Below are positions 18,908 to 27,579 of a stretch of 64,000 nt of DNA, piece by piece (position 1 is the stretch's first letter; every line of letters begins with the position of its first letter). The stretch covers positions 1-64,000 of the forward strand of contig JAWKNJ010000024.1 of NCBI GenBank assembly GCA_041391765.1, in the 5' to 3' direction. The notes under the pieces were generated by a model, which saw only the letters and a program-made list of their open reading frames with translations, ran no database searches and was not told the origin of the DNA. The position numbers and the translations under genes are program-made. This DNA comes from SHAN690 sp041391765 (GTDB lineage: Bacteria > Bacteroidota > Bacteroidia > Flavobacteriales_G > Salibacteraceae).

Positions 18908-20956
18908 ATGACATACATGAGAGGGGCATTGAGTACACTATGCCTGATATTTATTACCACTGTTGCAATAAGCCAAAAGGACTGGACTGAGGAGGCCGAT
19001 ATGACCTATCAGGCCGGTGCTTATTACGGTGCTATTGATGTTTACAAGAAGGCATACTCCAAGGAAAAGAAGAATTCTGAGAAGGCTCGAATTCTTTTCC
19101 GAATTGGAGATTGTTATCGAAACATTCAGGACGAAGCTCAGGCTGAGGTTTGGTACATAAAGGCCGAAGCAGCGGAATACGACAACCCGGAATTACATGT
19201 CAGAATGGGTGACGTGTTGATGAAGCAAGGTAAGTATGACGAAGCAGTCGAGCGATATAAGAAAGGTCTGGCAACGTCTTCAGGAGACATAAAGCGTGAA
19301 GCGGAGAATGGTGTTGCATCATGCGAGAAAGCCATCAAATTGTCTAAGCAGCCCGCTCGCTATGTCGTTCGCAATGAGGCACCATTGAATACTGCGTACT
19401 TTGATTTCTCGCCATATTTTGCAGACAAAAAGTATCAGAGTATCATGTTTTCCTCCACTCGACCGGGAGCTTCAGGAGGGTCAGATGATGGGATAACGGG
19501 TGAAGGGTTTTCAGACATTTTTATTTCCGAACGAGATAACAAGGGTAAGTGGTCGGCACCCGTGCCTATCGGTGAAACGATTAACTCTCCGGCAAATGAG
19601 GGTGCGCCTTACATGACAGATAAGTTTGATCAGCTTTATTTCACACGTTGCGGATATGAAAAGAAGAAGCCATTCGGATGTGAGATTTACACTGTTCGTC
19701 TTCAGGGGCGCGATTGGGGTGAGCCTGAGTTACTTGATTTTGGTATTGATGATACCACCGCGGCTGGTCATGCCGTAGCTTTAGATGAAGACATTATTAT
19801 CTTCTCTTCTGACATGTATGGCGGTCAGGGAGGTAAAGACCTATGGATGATTAAATACGATGGTGGATCGAAAATTTGGGGACCGGCTAGGAATTTAGGT
19901 TCTTCCATTAATACGCCTGGAGATGAAATGTTCCCTTATGTTCATGAAAACGGAGACTTGTTCTTCGCGTCAGACGGTCACATTGGAATGGGAGGTTTAG
20001 ACATTTTCAAGGCTCCAATGAAAGGTGAATCACCAAAGGAAGGAAGTTGGGGCAAACCTGAAAACATGGGCGCACCTCTTAACTCTTCAGCAAACGATTT
20101 TGCGATCATATTCGAACCGGGTGCCGGAACTGATCGTGGATATTTCACATCTGATCGTCAAGTGGCCGGAGCCAAAGGAAAGGATGATATCTACAGCTTC
20201 TTTATGCCTGGGCTGATCTTTGCCTTAGAAGGTAAGGTAACCGATATCGAGACGAAAGAACCACTAGGTAATGTACTAGTGCGCTTGCTTGGAACTGACG
20301 GTTCAGTTTCAGAAATCAAGACAGATCCAACAGGTGCTTACTCGTTTGAGAAGAAGGAAAATGATGAGCGTTACATAGCTGAAAACACTTCTTATACGAT
20401 TGAAGTGAATGGTATGGAAGAGAAGACAACTACTGATCATCGTTATCTTGGTGCAAAAGGACAAGAAACTACTGTTGGCTTGAAAGAGTCAACCAAGTTC
20501 GTGAAGGATTTCCAACTTCAGTGTGCTGATTGTGAGTACGAAATCCCGATGCCTCAAGTATTCTATCCTTTGGCTAAGTGGGATTTGGTTGTTGATGATA
20601 AGGTAAATTCAAAGGACTCTCTTGACTTCTTGTATCAAACTTTGATCGATAACCCAACAATCATTATTGAATTGGCTGCGCACACGGATACACGCGGTAA
20701 CGATAAGTCAAATGAAATCTTGAGTCAGAAGCGTGCCCAAACTTGCGTTGATTACTTGGCCGGAAAAGGCATTGATCCTGCTCGTATGGTGCCTGTAGGG
20801 TATGGCGAAAGCCGTCCGAAGATAACTGACGAGCAAATCGCAGCGATGGGAACTGAGCAAGAGAGAGAAGCAGCTCACGCTAAGAACAGAAGGACGGTGT
20901 TCAGCGTTTTGAGCTTCGATTATGTTCCTAAGGAACAACCAGAAGGTTCTAAGTAG
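18908..20956 (+). CDS. PorE-like TPR / beta-propeller / CRD / OmpA protein
   Basis: About 682 aa from ATG 18908; a GTG at 18899 would add three residues. A signal peptide ends near TVAISQ. Domains in order: TPR units (about 25-145; MGDVLMKQGKYDEAVERYKK), a PD40/WD40-like propeller (about 155-430; FSPYFADKKYQSIMFSSTRP, DIFISERDNKGKWS), a carboxypeptidase-regulatory-like domain (about 440-520; LEGKVTDIETKEPLGNVLVR) and an OmpA C-terminal peptidoglycan-binding domain (about 555-680; HTDTRGNDKSNEILSQKRAQ). This order is that of PorE, which in Porphyromonas anchors the type IX secretion machinery to peptidoglycan. Such proteins also occur in many paralogues, so the specific PorE role is inferred. 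A terminator follows. Confidence 0.85.
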   Translation: MTYMRGALSTLCLIFITTVAISQKDWTEEADMTYQAGAYYGAIDVYKKAYSKEKKNSEKARILFRIGDCYRNIQDEAQAEVWYIKAEAAEYDNPELHVRMGDVLMKQGKYDEAVERYKKGLATSSGDIKREAENGVASCEKAIKLSKQPARYVVRNEAPLNTAYFDFSPYFADKKYQSIMFSSTRPGASGGSDDGITGEGFSDIFISERDNKGKWSAPVPIGETINSPANEGAPYMTDKFDQLYFTRCGYEKKKPFGCEIYTVRLQGRDWGEPELLDFGIDDTTAAGHAVALDEDIIIFSSDMYGGQGGKDLWMIKYDGGSKIWGPARNLGSSINTPGDEMFPYVHENGDLFFASDGHIGMGGLDIFKAPMKGESPKEGSWGKPENMGAPLNSSANDFAIIFEPGAGTDRGYFTSDRQVAGAKGKDDIYSFFMPGLIFALEGKVTDIETKEPLGNVLVRLLGTDGSVSEIKTDPTGAYSFEKKENDERYIAENTSYTIEVNGMEEKTTTDHRYLGAKGQETTVGLKESTKFVKDFQLQCADCEYEIPMPQVFYPLAKWDLVVDDKVNSKDSLDFLYQTLIDNPTIIIELAAHTDTRGNDKSNEILSQKRAQTCVDYLAGKGIDPARMVPVGYGESRPKITDEQIAAMGTEQEREAAHAKNRRTVFSVLSFDYVPKEQPEGSK

Positions 20957-20972
20957 ATATAAAACATAGATG

Positions 20973-21007
20973 AACCGCTTGGGCTACCTTTGCCCAGGCG
21001 GTTTTTT
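20973..21007 (+). terminator. terminator after the PorE-like gene
   Basis: AACCGCTTGGGC (20973-20984) pairs with GCCCAGGCGGTT (20992-21003), with one G·T pair, followed by TTTT. It lies inside the upstream extension of the purM frame, which argues for the purM start at 21018. Confidence 0.88.
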
Positions 21008-21017
21008 ATTGGTATAC

Positions 21018-22193
21018 ATGGAAGTAAGCGACAAGTACGCGTCACGTGGAGTTTCAGCAGGAAAAGCTGATGTTCACAACGCGATTAAGAACATTGACAA
21101 GGGACTTTTCCCTAAGGCATTTTGCAAGATCATTCCCGACATGCTCACAGGGGATGAATCCAAGTGCCTGATTATGCATGCGGATGGTGCTGGAACCAAG
21201 TCCTCCTTGGCATATGCCTATTGGAAAGAAACCGGTGACCTGAGTGTTTGGAAGGGAATCGCTCAAGATGCAGTGGTGATGAATACGGATGACCTGCTAT
21301 GCGTGGGAGCCAGCGGCCCAATTGCACTTTCATCGACCATTGGTAGAAATAAGAAAGAGATTCCAGGAGAAATTATCAAGGCCATAATCGAAGGAACGGA
21401 AGAGTTACTTCAATCCATGCGTGACCTCGGGTTCATGATTTATTCCACGGGTGGGGAAACCGCTGACGTGGGTGATTTGGTGCGTTCCATTATCGTGGAC
21501 AGCACAGTAACGTCTATCATGAATCGCAGGGACGTAATTGACGCATCTCGGATTCAACCCGGAGATGTGATCGTTGGTTTGAGCTCAAGTGGTCAATCGA
21601 CTTATGAGAATCAATGGAACGCTGGAACCGGCAGCAACGGACTAACCTCCGCTCGCCATGATTTGTTCAACCGCAAAGTGGCTGAGTTGTTTCCTGAGAG
21701 TTTTGAGCCTACTTTGAGTGCAGATTTGGCCTACACAGGACCTTATTTTCTAACAGACAAGATCGAAGGAGTTCCAGTTGATGCAGGGAAAATGGTGCTG
21801 TCTCCAACTCGAACCTATGCACCGATTATGATTCCACTATTTCGGGAGTTGGGACAAGAGATACATGGCATTATACATTGCAGTGGTGGAGGTCAAACTA
21901 AGATTCTTCATTTCATGGACAAGTATCGCATCGTAAAGGACAACATGTTTGACACACCGATTCTCTTTCAATTGATTCAAAAGCACAGTGGCACTGCTTG
22001 GCAGGAAATGTATCAGGTCTTCAATATGGGGCACCGAATGGAATTATACTTGGATGAAAAGCACGCTCAAACGGTAATCGATTGTGCAAAGTCATTTAAC
22101 ATTGATGCGCAAATTGTAGGAAGGGTAGAAGATTCAGCCAGCGCGGAGCTAATCATTAAGGCTGAAGGAAAGGAACTGAAGTACGAGAAGTAA
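21018..22193 (+). CDS. purM: phosphoribosylformylglycinamidine cyclo-ligase (AIR synthetase)
   Basis: 391 aa from ATG 21018. The frame stays open to ATG 20970, but that stretch is the preceding terminator and encodes nothing like PurM. The enzyme closes the imidazole ring in purine synthesis with ATP, forming aminoimidazole ribonucleotide. Seen: the start MEVSDKYASRGVSAGKADVH, the HADGAGTKSSLAY metal/ATP loop, AQDAVVMNTDDLLCVGA, and STGGETADVGDLVRS. It is the longer Bacteroidota form rather than the roughly 345-residue proteobacterial form. The stop shares one base with the prfA ATG (TAATG), so the two are coupled. Confidence 0.95.
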   Translation: MEVSDKYASRGVSAGKADVHNAIKNIDKGLFPKAFCKIIPDMLTGDESKCLIMHADGAGTKSSLAYAYWKETGDLSVWKGIAQDAVVMNTDDLLCVGASGPIALSSTIGRNKKEIPGEIIKAIIEGTEELLQSMRDLGFMIYSTGGETADVGDLVRSIIVDSTVTSIMNRRDVIDASRIQPGDVIVGLSSSGQSTYENQWNAGTGSNGLTSARHDLFNRKVAELFPESFEPTLSADLAYTGPYFLTDKIEGVPVDAGKMVLSPTRTYAPIMIPLFRELGQEIHGIIHCSGGGQTKILHFMDKYRIVKDNMFDTPILFQLIQKHSGTAWQEMYQVFNMGHRMELYLDEKHAQTVIDCAKSFNIDAQIVGRVEDSASAELIIKAEGKELKYEK

Positions 22194-23281
22194 TGAGTGA
22201 TTTACTATCAAAATTGGAGCGCATCAAGGAGCGCTGGGAACAAGTTGAGCTGCAACTGAGCGATCCTGAAGTCATTGCTGACATGAAACGCTTCGTGAAG
22301 CTGAATAAGGAGTACAGCGACTTAGGGGAAATTGTCAAGGTGTACAAGAGCTATCGTGACATGCTTGGAAACTTAAAGTCGGCCAAAGAATTGCTTCAAT
22401 CAGAAAAGGACGAAGAGATGCGCGACATGGCAAAGGAAGAAATCGCAGATTTGGAAGAGCGCATTCCTGAGGCTGAAGAAAAAGTGCGTTGGATGCTTGT
22501 TCCTAAAGATCCGGACGATGATCGAAATGCTATTCTGGAAATTCGTGCCGGAACTGGTGGAGATGAGGCAAGTTTGTTTGCCGGTGACTTGTATCGCATG
22601 TATTCGCGATACATTGAGAAACAGGGATGGAAAGCCGAGGTGATGGACGTGACCGAAGGAACGGTAGGCGGATACAAAGAAGTCATATTGAAAGTAAGCG
22701 GAGCTGATGTCTATGGTACCTTGAAATATGAAGCAGGAGTTCACCGTGTACAACGAGTTCCTGAAACGGAAGCACAGGGAAGGGTGCACACGTCAGCGGC
22801 CAGCGTGGCAGTGTTACCTGAAGCTGAGGAAGTAGATGTTGTTATCAATCCAGCAGATATCGAAATTCAAACTGCACGATCCAGTGGAGCAGGTGGTCAG
22901 AACGTAAACAAGGTAGAAACGAAGGTGCAATTGACGCACAAACCAACTGGGATCATGATTCAATGTCAGGTGGAACGTTCTCAGCTTCGAAACCGCGAAA
23001 TTGCCATGGAAATGCTTCGAACAAGGCTTTATGAAATGGAAGCCAACAAGCGTTTCGAAGAAATAGCATCGAAACGAAAGACCATGGTTAGTACCGGTGA
23101 CAGATCTGCAAAGATTCGGACATACAATTACCCGCAAGGGCGTGTAACGGATCATCGCATCGGTTTGACGCTTTATAATTTAGATGCAGTCCTAAACGGA
23201 GATATTCATAAGATCATAGAAGAATTGATAATCGCTGAAAATGCCGAGAAACTAAAGGCTGGCGAGGGTATGATAGCATAA
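22193..23281 (+). CDS. prfA: peptide chain release factor 1
   Basis: 362 aa. RF1 reads UAA and UAG and triggers release of the finished peptide on the ribosome. The catalytic GGQ is at 234-236 within SSGAGGQNVNKVETKVQLTH. The codon-recognition region near HRVQRVPETEAQGRVHTSAA contains the PET-type tripeptide (PxT class) characteristic of RF1 rather than RF2. The acidic helical N-terminus and the C-terminal DHRIGLTLYNLDAVLNGD are typical. Coupled to purM by a one-base overlap; pyrF follows after 9 bases. Confidence 0.96.
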   Translation: MSDLLSKLERIKERWEQVELQLSDPEVIADMKRFVKLNKEYSDLGEIVKVYKSYRDMLGNLKSAKELLQSEKDEEMRDMAKEEIADLEERIPEAEEKVRWMLVPKDPDDDRNAILEIRAGTGGDEASLFAGDLYRMYSRYIEKQGWKAEVMDVTEGTVGGYKEVILKVSGADVYGTLKYEAGVHRVQRVPETEAQGRVHTSAASVAVLPEAEEVDVVINPADIEIQTARSSGAGGQNVNKVETKVQLTHKPTGIMIQCQVERSQLRNREIAMEMLRTRLYEMEANKRFEEIASKRKTMVSTGDRSAKIRTYNYPQGRVTDHRIGLTLYNLDAVLNGDIHKIIEELIIAENAEKLKAGEGMIA

Positions 23282-23290
23282 CAAGTAGGA

Positions 23291-24097
23291 ATGACAAGGA
23301 AAGAATTGGTAGAACTGATATGGAGAAAGAAGTCCTTCTTATGTGTTGGGTTGGATACTGATCCAGAAAAACTTCCAACCCATCTGAGGAACACGGAAGA
23401 TGGAGTTTATGAGTTCAACAAGGCGATCATTGAGGCCACCCTTCCCTATGCAGTTTCCTACAAACTCAACATTGCGTTTTATGAGGCCATGGGAATTGAT
23501 GGATGGGAAACCCTTCAGCGAACTATTGATTTGATCCCAAATCGCGAAGCGTTGATCATTGCTGATGCCAAGCGAGGAGACATAGGCAACACAGCTACTC
23601 AATATGCCAAGGCTTTTTTTGAGCTGCTCAATTGTCACGCTATCACCATCAACCCTTATATGGGAAAGGATTCAGTCACGCCATTTTTGGAATACAAAGA
23701 TCATTGGTCTATCGTGCTTGGGTTAACATCCAATCCGGGAGCTTCGGACATCGAATTGATCAAAACCGAAAGTGGGCGATTTGTTTTTGAGGAGGCTGTA
23801 GAACGAATTGCGAGTTATGGAAGCCCTGACAATTTGATGTTTGTGGTAGGTGCGACTAAGTCTGAGTATTTTGAAAAAATCAGAAAGATCATACCAGATC
23901 ATTTCCTTTTGGTTCCTGGTGTTGGGGCTCAGGGGGGAAAGCTCGAAGACTTGAAGCCAATTCTGAACAATGATTGCGGATTATTGGTCAACTCTTCCAG
24001 ACAAATTATATACGCGAGTTCAAGCGAAGATTTTTCAGAGCATGCCGCTGAACAAGCCAAACTGTTGCAGGTGCAGATGGCAAGAATGATTGTCTAA
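23291..24097 (+). CDS. pyrF: orotidine 5'-phosphate decarboxylase
   Basis: 268 aa, the longer (type 2) OMP decarboxylase found in Bacteroidota, catalysing the last step of UMP synthesis. The catalytic D-x-K-x-x-D element appears as IIADAKRGDIGNTATQYAKA. LCVGLDTDPEKLP at the N-terminus and FLLVPGVGAQGGKLEDLKP near the end are the phosphate-binding parts of the TIM barrel. It starts 9 bases after prfA and ends 2 bases before the DUF2851 gene, in one operon. Confidence 0.95.
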   Translation: MTRKELVELIWRKKSFLCVGLDTDPEKLPTHLRNTEDGVYEFNKAIIEATLPYAVSYKLNIAFYEAMGIDGWETLQRTIDLIPNREALIIADAKRGDIGNTATQYAKAFFELLNCHAITINPYMGKDSVTPFLEYKDHWSIVLGLTSNPGASDIELIKTESGRFVFEEAVERIASYGSPDNLMFVVGATKSEYFEKIRKIIPDHFLLVPGVGAQGGKLEDLKPILNNDCGLLVNSSRQIIYASSSEDFSEHAAEQAKLLQVQMARMIV

Positions 24098-24099
24098 TA

Positions 24100-25368
24100 A
24101 TGCAAGAAGAACTGTTGCAATTCATATGGAAAGAAGGATTGTTTAATAGTAATGCGCTGCAAACAACAACTGGGGTTTCACTTTTCTTCGAGAACCGAGG
24201 TCAGGTCAACTCGATTTCAGGACCGGATTTTTCTGAAGCCAAAATCAGGATTGATGATACGCTTTGGGCGGGAAGTGTAGAGATTCATTTGCGCTCATCG
24301 GATTGGTTCAGGCATGGACATGAGAAGGACAAGGCGTATGACAATGTCATCCTCCATGTAGTTTTCGAAAACGATGTTGAGGTGCAAAACTCCAAGGGAG
24401 AAATTATTCCTGCATTTGAGTTGAAAGGGCGAGTACCCTCAACAATCTTAGCGAAGTATGACTATCTAAAATCGACTAAAAATCGAATAGCCTGTGCTGA
24501 TCATGTCCAGGATTATCCTCAGCTAAAGTTTAGAATGTGGCTTCAGAGAATCTTGGTTTCTCGATTAGATCGAAAGTCCAGAGATATTGAACTCATTCAT
24601 AACCATTCAAATGCGGATTGGCTTCAAACTTTTTATGTCCTTTTTGCGGGTTATCTTGGTCAAAATACGAACAAGCTTCCGTTTCAGGAGCTTGCTCGAA
24701 AATTGCCATTTGCCATCTTATCAAAACACGCAGACAACTCGCTGCAATTGGAGGCGATGTTGTTTGGTGTTGCTGATCTGCTATCGAAAGAGGCTCGTCA
24801 TGACTATGAAGCTGAACTGAAAAGAGAATTTGATTTTTTAAGCAGGAAATACAATTTAGAATCGATAAAACAACTTTGGAAATTCGGAGGCATCCGTCCC
24901 GATGCCTTCCCATTCAGACGAGTCGCACTTCTTGCATCATTGGTTCCATTTATTCAATGGTCGTGTGATCAAGTCCTTTCAACCAACTTGAAGTCAATTC
25001 GATGGCCTGAAATTCCTCCACACGAATTTTGGGATCATCACTACACATTTAACAAAGTCAGCTCGAAATCATCTCCAATCGCAATCTCTGCGGGGCTTCA
25101 ACAATTATTGGGAATCAACGTAATTGTGCCATTCGCATTCTTCTACGGAAGAGCCACAGGAAACGAAGCTTTCATTGATAGTGCTATCAGTTTCTTGGAG
25201 TCTATTGATCCAGAAGATAATCAGCATGTGAAGTCTTGGAGGAGTTTGAACTTCAGAGCATCAAACGCAGCAGATACGCAGGCACTTATTGAGCTCACAA
25301 CGCAATATTGCGTGCATAAAAATTGCGTAATTTGCAGCGTTGGTAAGTCGATTATCTCAAAACAATGA
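24100..25368 (+). CDS. DUF2851 family protein
   Basis: 422 aa, soluble, no signal peptide. It begins MQEELLQFIWKEGLFNSNAL and carries FENRGQVNSISGPDFSEAKI and WAGSVEIHLRSSDWFRHGHE, the N-terminal signatures of the Bacteroidota family DUF2851, for which no function is established. Histidine and aspartate residues in the HLRSSDWFRHGHEKDKAYDN stretch hint at a metal or nucleic-acid active site, but this is a guess. A Cys/His cluster (CVHKNCVICSVG) lies at the C-terminus. It follows pyrF by 2 bases and overlaps the PspC gene by 4 (ATGA). Confidence 0.85.
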   Translation: MQEELLQFIWKEGLFNSNALQTTTGVSLFFENRGQVNSISGPDFSEAKIRIDDTLWAGSVEIHLRSSDWFRHGHEKDKAYDNVILHVVFENDVEVQNSKGEIIPAFELKGRVPSTILAKYDYLKSTKNRIACADHVQDYPQLKFRMWLQRILVSRLDRKSRDIELIHNHSNADWLQTFYVLFAGYLGQNTNKLPFQELARKLPFAILSKHADNSLQLEAMLFGVADLLSKEARHDYEAELKREFDFLSRKYNLESIKQLWKFGGIRPDAFPFRRVALLASLVPFIQWSCDQVLSTNLKSIRWPEIPPHEFWDHHYTFNKVSSKSSPIAISAGLQQLLGINVIVPFAFFYGRATGNEAFIDSAISFLESIDPEDNQHVKSWRSLNFRASNAADTQALIELTTQYCVHKNCVICSVGKSIISKQ

Positions 25369-25586
25369 AAGATAATTTTCAATCATTTCTAGAACGCCAA
25401 GCTTTCGGAGTTTGCGAATGGTTAGGAGAGAAGTGGGGCATTCGGTCTTCGAAGATTAGGCTCTACTTCATTTACGTTTCCTTCTTCACCTTTGGTTCAC
25501 CTATTATCATCTACTTCGCGTTGTTGTTCTGGATAGAACAGAAGGACTTTTTCAAATCCAAGCGCCCAACGATTTGGGATATTTGA
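25365..25586 (+). CDS. PspC domain protein
   Basis: 73 aa. FGVCEWLGEKWGIRSSKIRL is followed by one hydrophobic segment (FIYVSFFTFGSPIIIYFALLFWI), the usual layout of a minimal PspC domain. PspC proteins are inner-membrane components of phage-shock-like envelope stress responses; a lone small copy next to DUF2851 is common in Bacteroidota and its role is unclear. It overlaps the preceding gene by 4 bases. Confidence 0.8.
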   Translation: MKDNFQSFLERQAFGVCEWLGEKWGIRSSKIRLYFIYVSFFTFGSPIIIYFALLFWIEQKDFFKSKRPTIWDI

Positions 25587-25610
25587 TCGCATTGATTTAG
25601 CTTCGGCAAC

Positions 25611-26642
25611 GTGATCATCCTACCCAGTTTCAAATACTTCAAAGAACTCTACTATGCAGTAATATTCCTATTTGGAATGATCCTGCTCGGTACGGTAGGA
25701 TATGTGTTCATTGAGGGTTATGCTTGGTTGGATGGCTTTTATATGACCGCCATCACGCTGTCCACGGTCGGCTTTGAAGAAGTTCAGCCATTGAGTCCGG
25801 CTGGTAAAGTGTTCACTGCGTTTCTAATTATTACCACATTTGGTACGTTCGCTTACACGGTTACAAACATTACGAGATATCTGGTTTCTGGTCAATACAG
25901 AACCTACTATAAAAACTACAAGGTCATGAACGAATTGGAGCATCTGGTTGATCACGTCATCGTTTGCGGATATGGGCGGAATGGACGTCAAGCAGTAAAG
26001 ACGCTCGAGGCGCACAACAAGACCTTTGCGGTGATTGAAGGCGATCAGGAAGTGGTGAATCGAGTTCATGAAGAACATCCTGAAATGCTTATAATTCATG
26101 GAGATGCCACGGATGAGAGCATGCTTCAGAAAGCGGGTGTTGAGCGTGCCAATGCTTTGATTGCAACGCTTCCCAAGGATGCTGACAATCTATTCGTGGT
26201 GTTGAGCTCAAGGGAACTCAATAAGGGATTGAATATAATTTCTCGTGCCTCCGATGATCGCAGCGAACGTAAGTTGAAAATAGCTGGAGCAAATAATGTC
26301 ATTCTGCCGGACAGTGTTGGTGGTTCACATATGGCTACGTTGGTTTTGACGCCAGATCTCATGGAATTTCTGGATCATATTTCACTAATGGGAAAGGATG
26401 AATCGACTTTGGTGGAAGTGCGATTCAGAAATTTACCAAAGGATTTTGAGCACAAGACCATTATGGAACTGGAGAAGCGATATCAGACCGGTGCAAGAAT
26501 TATTGGATTTAAAACCCCAGAGAATCAAATCATCGTCAATCCTTCACCAGAAACGGAGTTGGTGCCAAAATCAAAGTTGTTTGTACTTGGAAATCCAAGC
26601 CAGATAAAGGCTCTTAAAGAAGCCCTTAGCATTGATGACTAA
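25611..26642 (+). CDS. potassium channel with RCK (TrkA-N) domain
   Basis: 343 aa from GTG 25611; no closer start retains the first membrane helix. Two membrane helices (about 12-30 and 68-90) flank a pore loop with the selectivity filter TLSTVGFEEV, a variant of the classic TVGYGD. A cytoplasmic RCK domain follows with the Rossmann motif VIVCGYGRNGRQAV (about 115) and IHGDATDESMLQKAGVERAN; a TrkA-C-like region ends the protein. This is the architecture of ligand-gated two-helix K+ channels such as MthK. It overlaps the next gene by 11 bases. Confidence 0.88.
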   Translation: MIILPSFKYFKELYYAVIFLFGMILLGTVGYVFIEGYAWLDGFYMTAITLSTVGFEEVQPLSPAGKVFTAFLIITTFGTFAYTVTNITRYLVSGQYRTYYKNYKVMNELEHLVDHVIVCGYGRNGRQAVKTLEAHNKTFAVIEGDQEVVNRVHEEHPEMLIIHGDATDESMLQKAGVERANALIATLPKDADNLFVVLSSRELNKGLNIISRASDDRSERKLKIAGANNVILPDSVGGSHMATLVLTPDLMEFLDHISLMGKDESTLVEVRFRNLPKDFEHKTIMELEKRYQTGARIIGFKTPENQIIVNPSPETELVPKSKLFVLGNPSQIKALKEALSIDD

Positions 26643-27537
26643 TTCGCTTGGAAGGGTTTTACTCACAGGTGCTACAGGTCTCGTAGCAACTCATATTTCA
26701 GAGCTTTTTTCAGAATCTGACGATCTAGTCCTTACATCCCGAAGCACTGTAGCTAATACGCCTTTTCACTTCGAACACTTTGATTGGCGTAACACAGATG
26801 AAATTAAGTCATTTCTGAAAAGTGTTCGACCAAAAACTATCATTCACACGGCAGGCGTAACTTCCGTTGACTATGCCGAACTAAATAAACAAGAAACAGG
26901 CTTAGTCAATGTCGCAGCCGTTCAAGAAATGGTGTCTTGGTGCAAGCTTAACGATTGCAGACTGGTTCACTTTTCCACAGACTTTGTTTTCGATGGCGAG
27001 CTCGGAATGTATTCCGAAGCGAATGAATCCAACCCGTTGAGTTATTATGGCAGTTCAAAACTGAAAAGCGAGCAGATCGTTCTAACGGGCTTGGTAAGTT
27101 CGATAGTTATCAGAACCGTTCTTGTGTACGGATATAACGCACAACTTTCAAGACTCAATTTCCCGCTCTGGTTAAAACAGCAGCTGGAGCAGGGCGTTGA
27201 ATTAAGTATAACTGCAGATCAGTTTCGAACCCCAACCTATGCTGAAGATTTGGCAAAGGCAACGATTCTGTTAGCGCGCTCTAATGTTAGCGGCTTGTTT
27301 CATGTAGGTGGTCCCCAATACATGAGTGTTTTTGATTTTGCACTTTTAGTTTGTGATGAATTCAATCTCAATCGCGAATTGATTAAGCCTTCGAAAACAG
27401 AGATTATGAATCAATCAGGAAAAAGGCCTTTGAAGACAGGATTTGACATCTCAAAGGTTTCCTCTCAAATTGATTATCAGCCTGTCAATGTTATTGACGG
27501 TTTAACGTTGATGCATCAACGCATGATTTCTGAATGA
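26632..27537 (+). CDS. SDR-family NAD(P)-dependent reductase, RmlD-like
   Basis: 301 aa. The dinucleotide-binding TGATGLVATHISELF lies at about residues 13-27, and an active-site YxxxK occurs in YYGSSKLKSEQIV, with a Ser/Thr at HFSTDFVFDGE. The substrate region (LVYGYNAQLSRLNFPLWLKQ; GLFHVGGPQYMS) resembles dTDP-4-dehydrorhamnose reductase (RmlD). No rml genes are nearby, so the actual sugar or other substrate is unknown. It overlaps the channel gene by 11 bases, suggesting co-transcription. Confidence 0.8.
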   Translation: MMTNSLGRVLLTGATGLVATHISELFSESDDLVLTSRSTVANTPFHFEHFDWRNTDEIKSFLKSVRPKTIIHTAGVTSVDYAELNKQETGLVNVAAVQEMVSWCKLNDCRLVHFSTDFVFDGELGMYSEANESNPLSYYGSSKLKSEQIVLTGLVSSIVIRTVLVYGYNAQLSRLNFPLWLKQQLEQGVELSITADQFRTPTYAEDLAKATILLARSNVSGLFHVGGPQYMSVFDFALLVCDEFNLNRELIKPSKTEIMNQSGKRPLKTGFDISKVSSQIDYQPVNVIDGLTLMHQRMISE

Positions 27538-27553
27538 CGCATTATCATTCCGT

Positions 27554-27561
27554 TATATTTG
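27554..27561 (+). promoter_or_regulatory. -7 element for the AGCS symporter gene
   Basis: TATATTTG ends 18 bases before ATG 27580. It overlaps a possible TTG start at 27559, which supports the ATG. Confidence 0.5.
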
Positions 27562-27579
27562 AACCTAACCAACCATCGC

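Noticed and set aside
20970..21017. Extended purM start at 20970
   Set aside because: This stretch is the terminator hairpin of the preceding gene and encodes residues unlike PurM.
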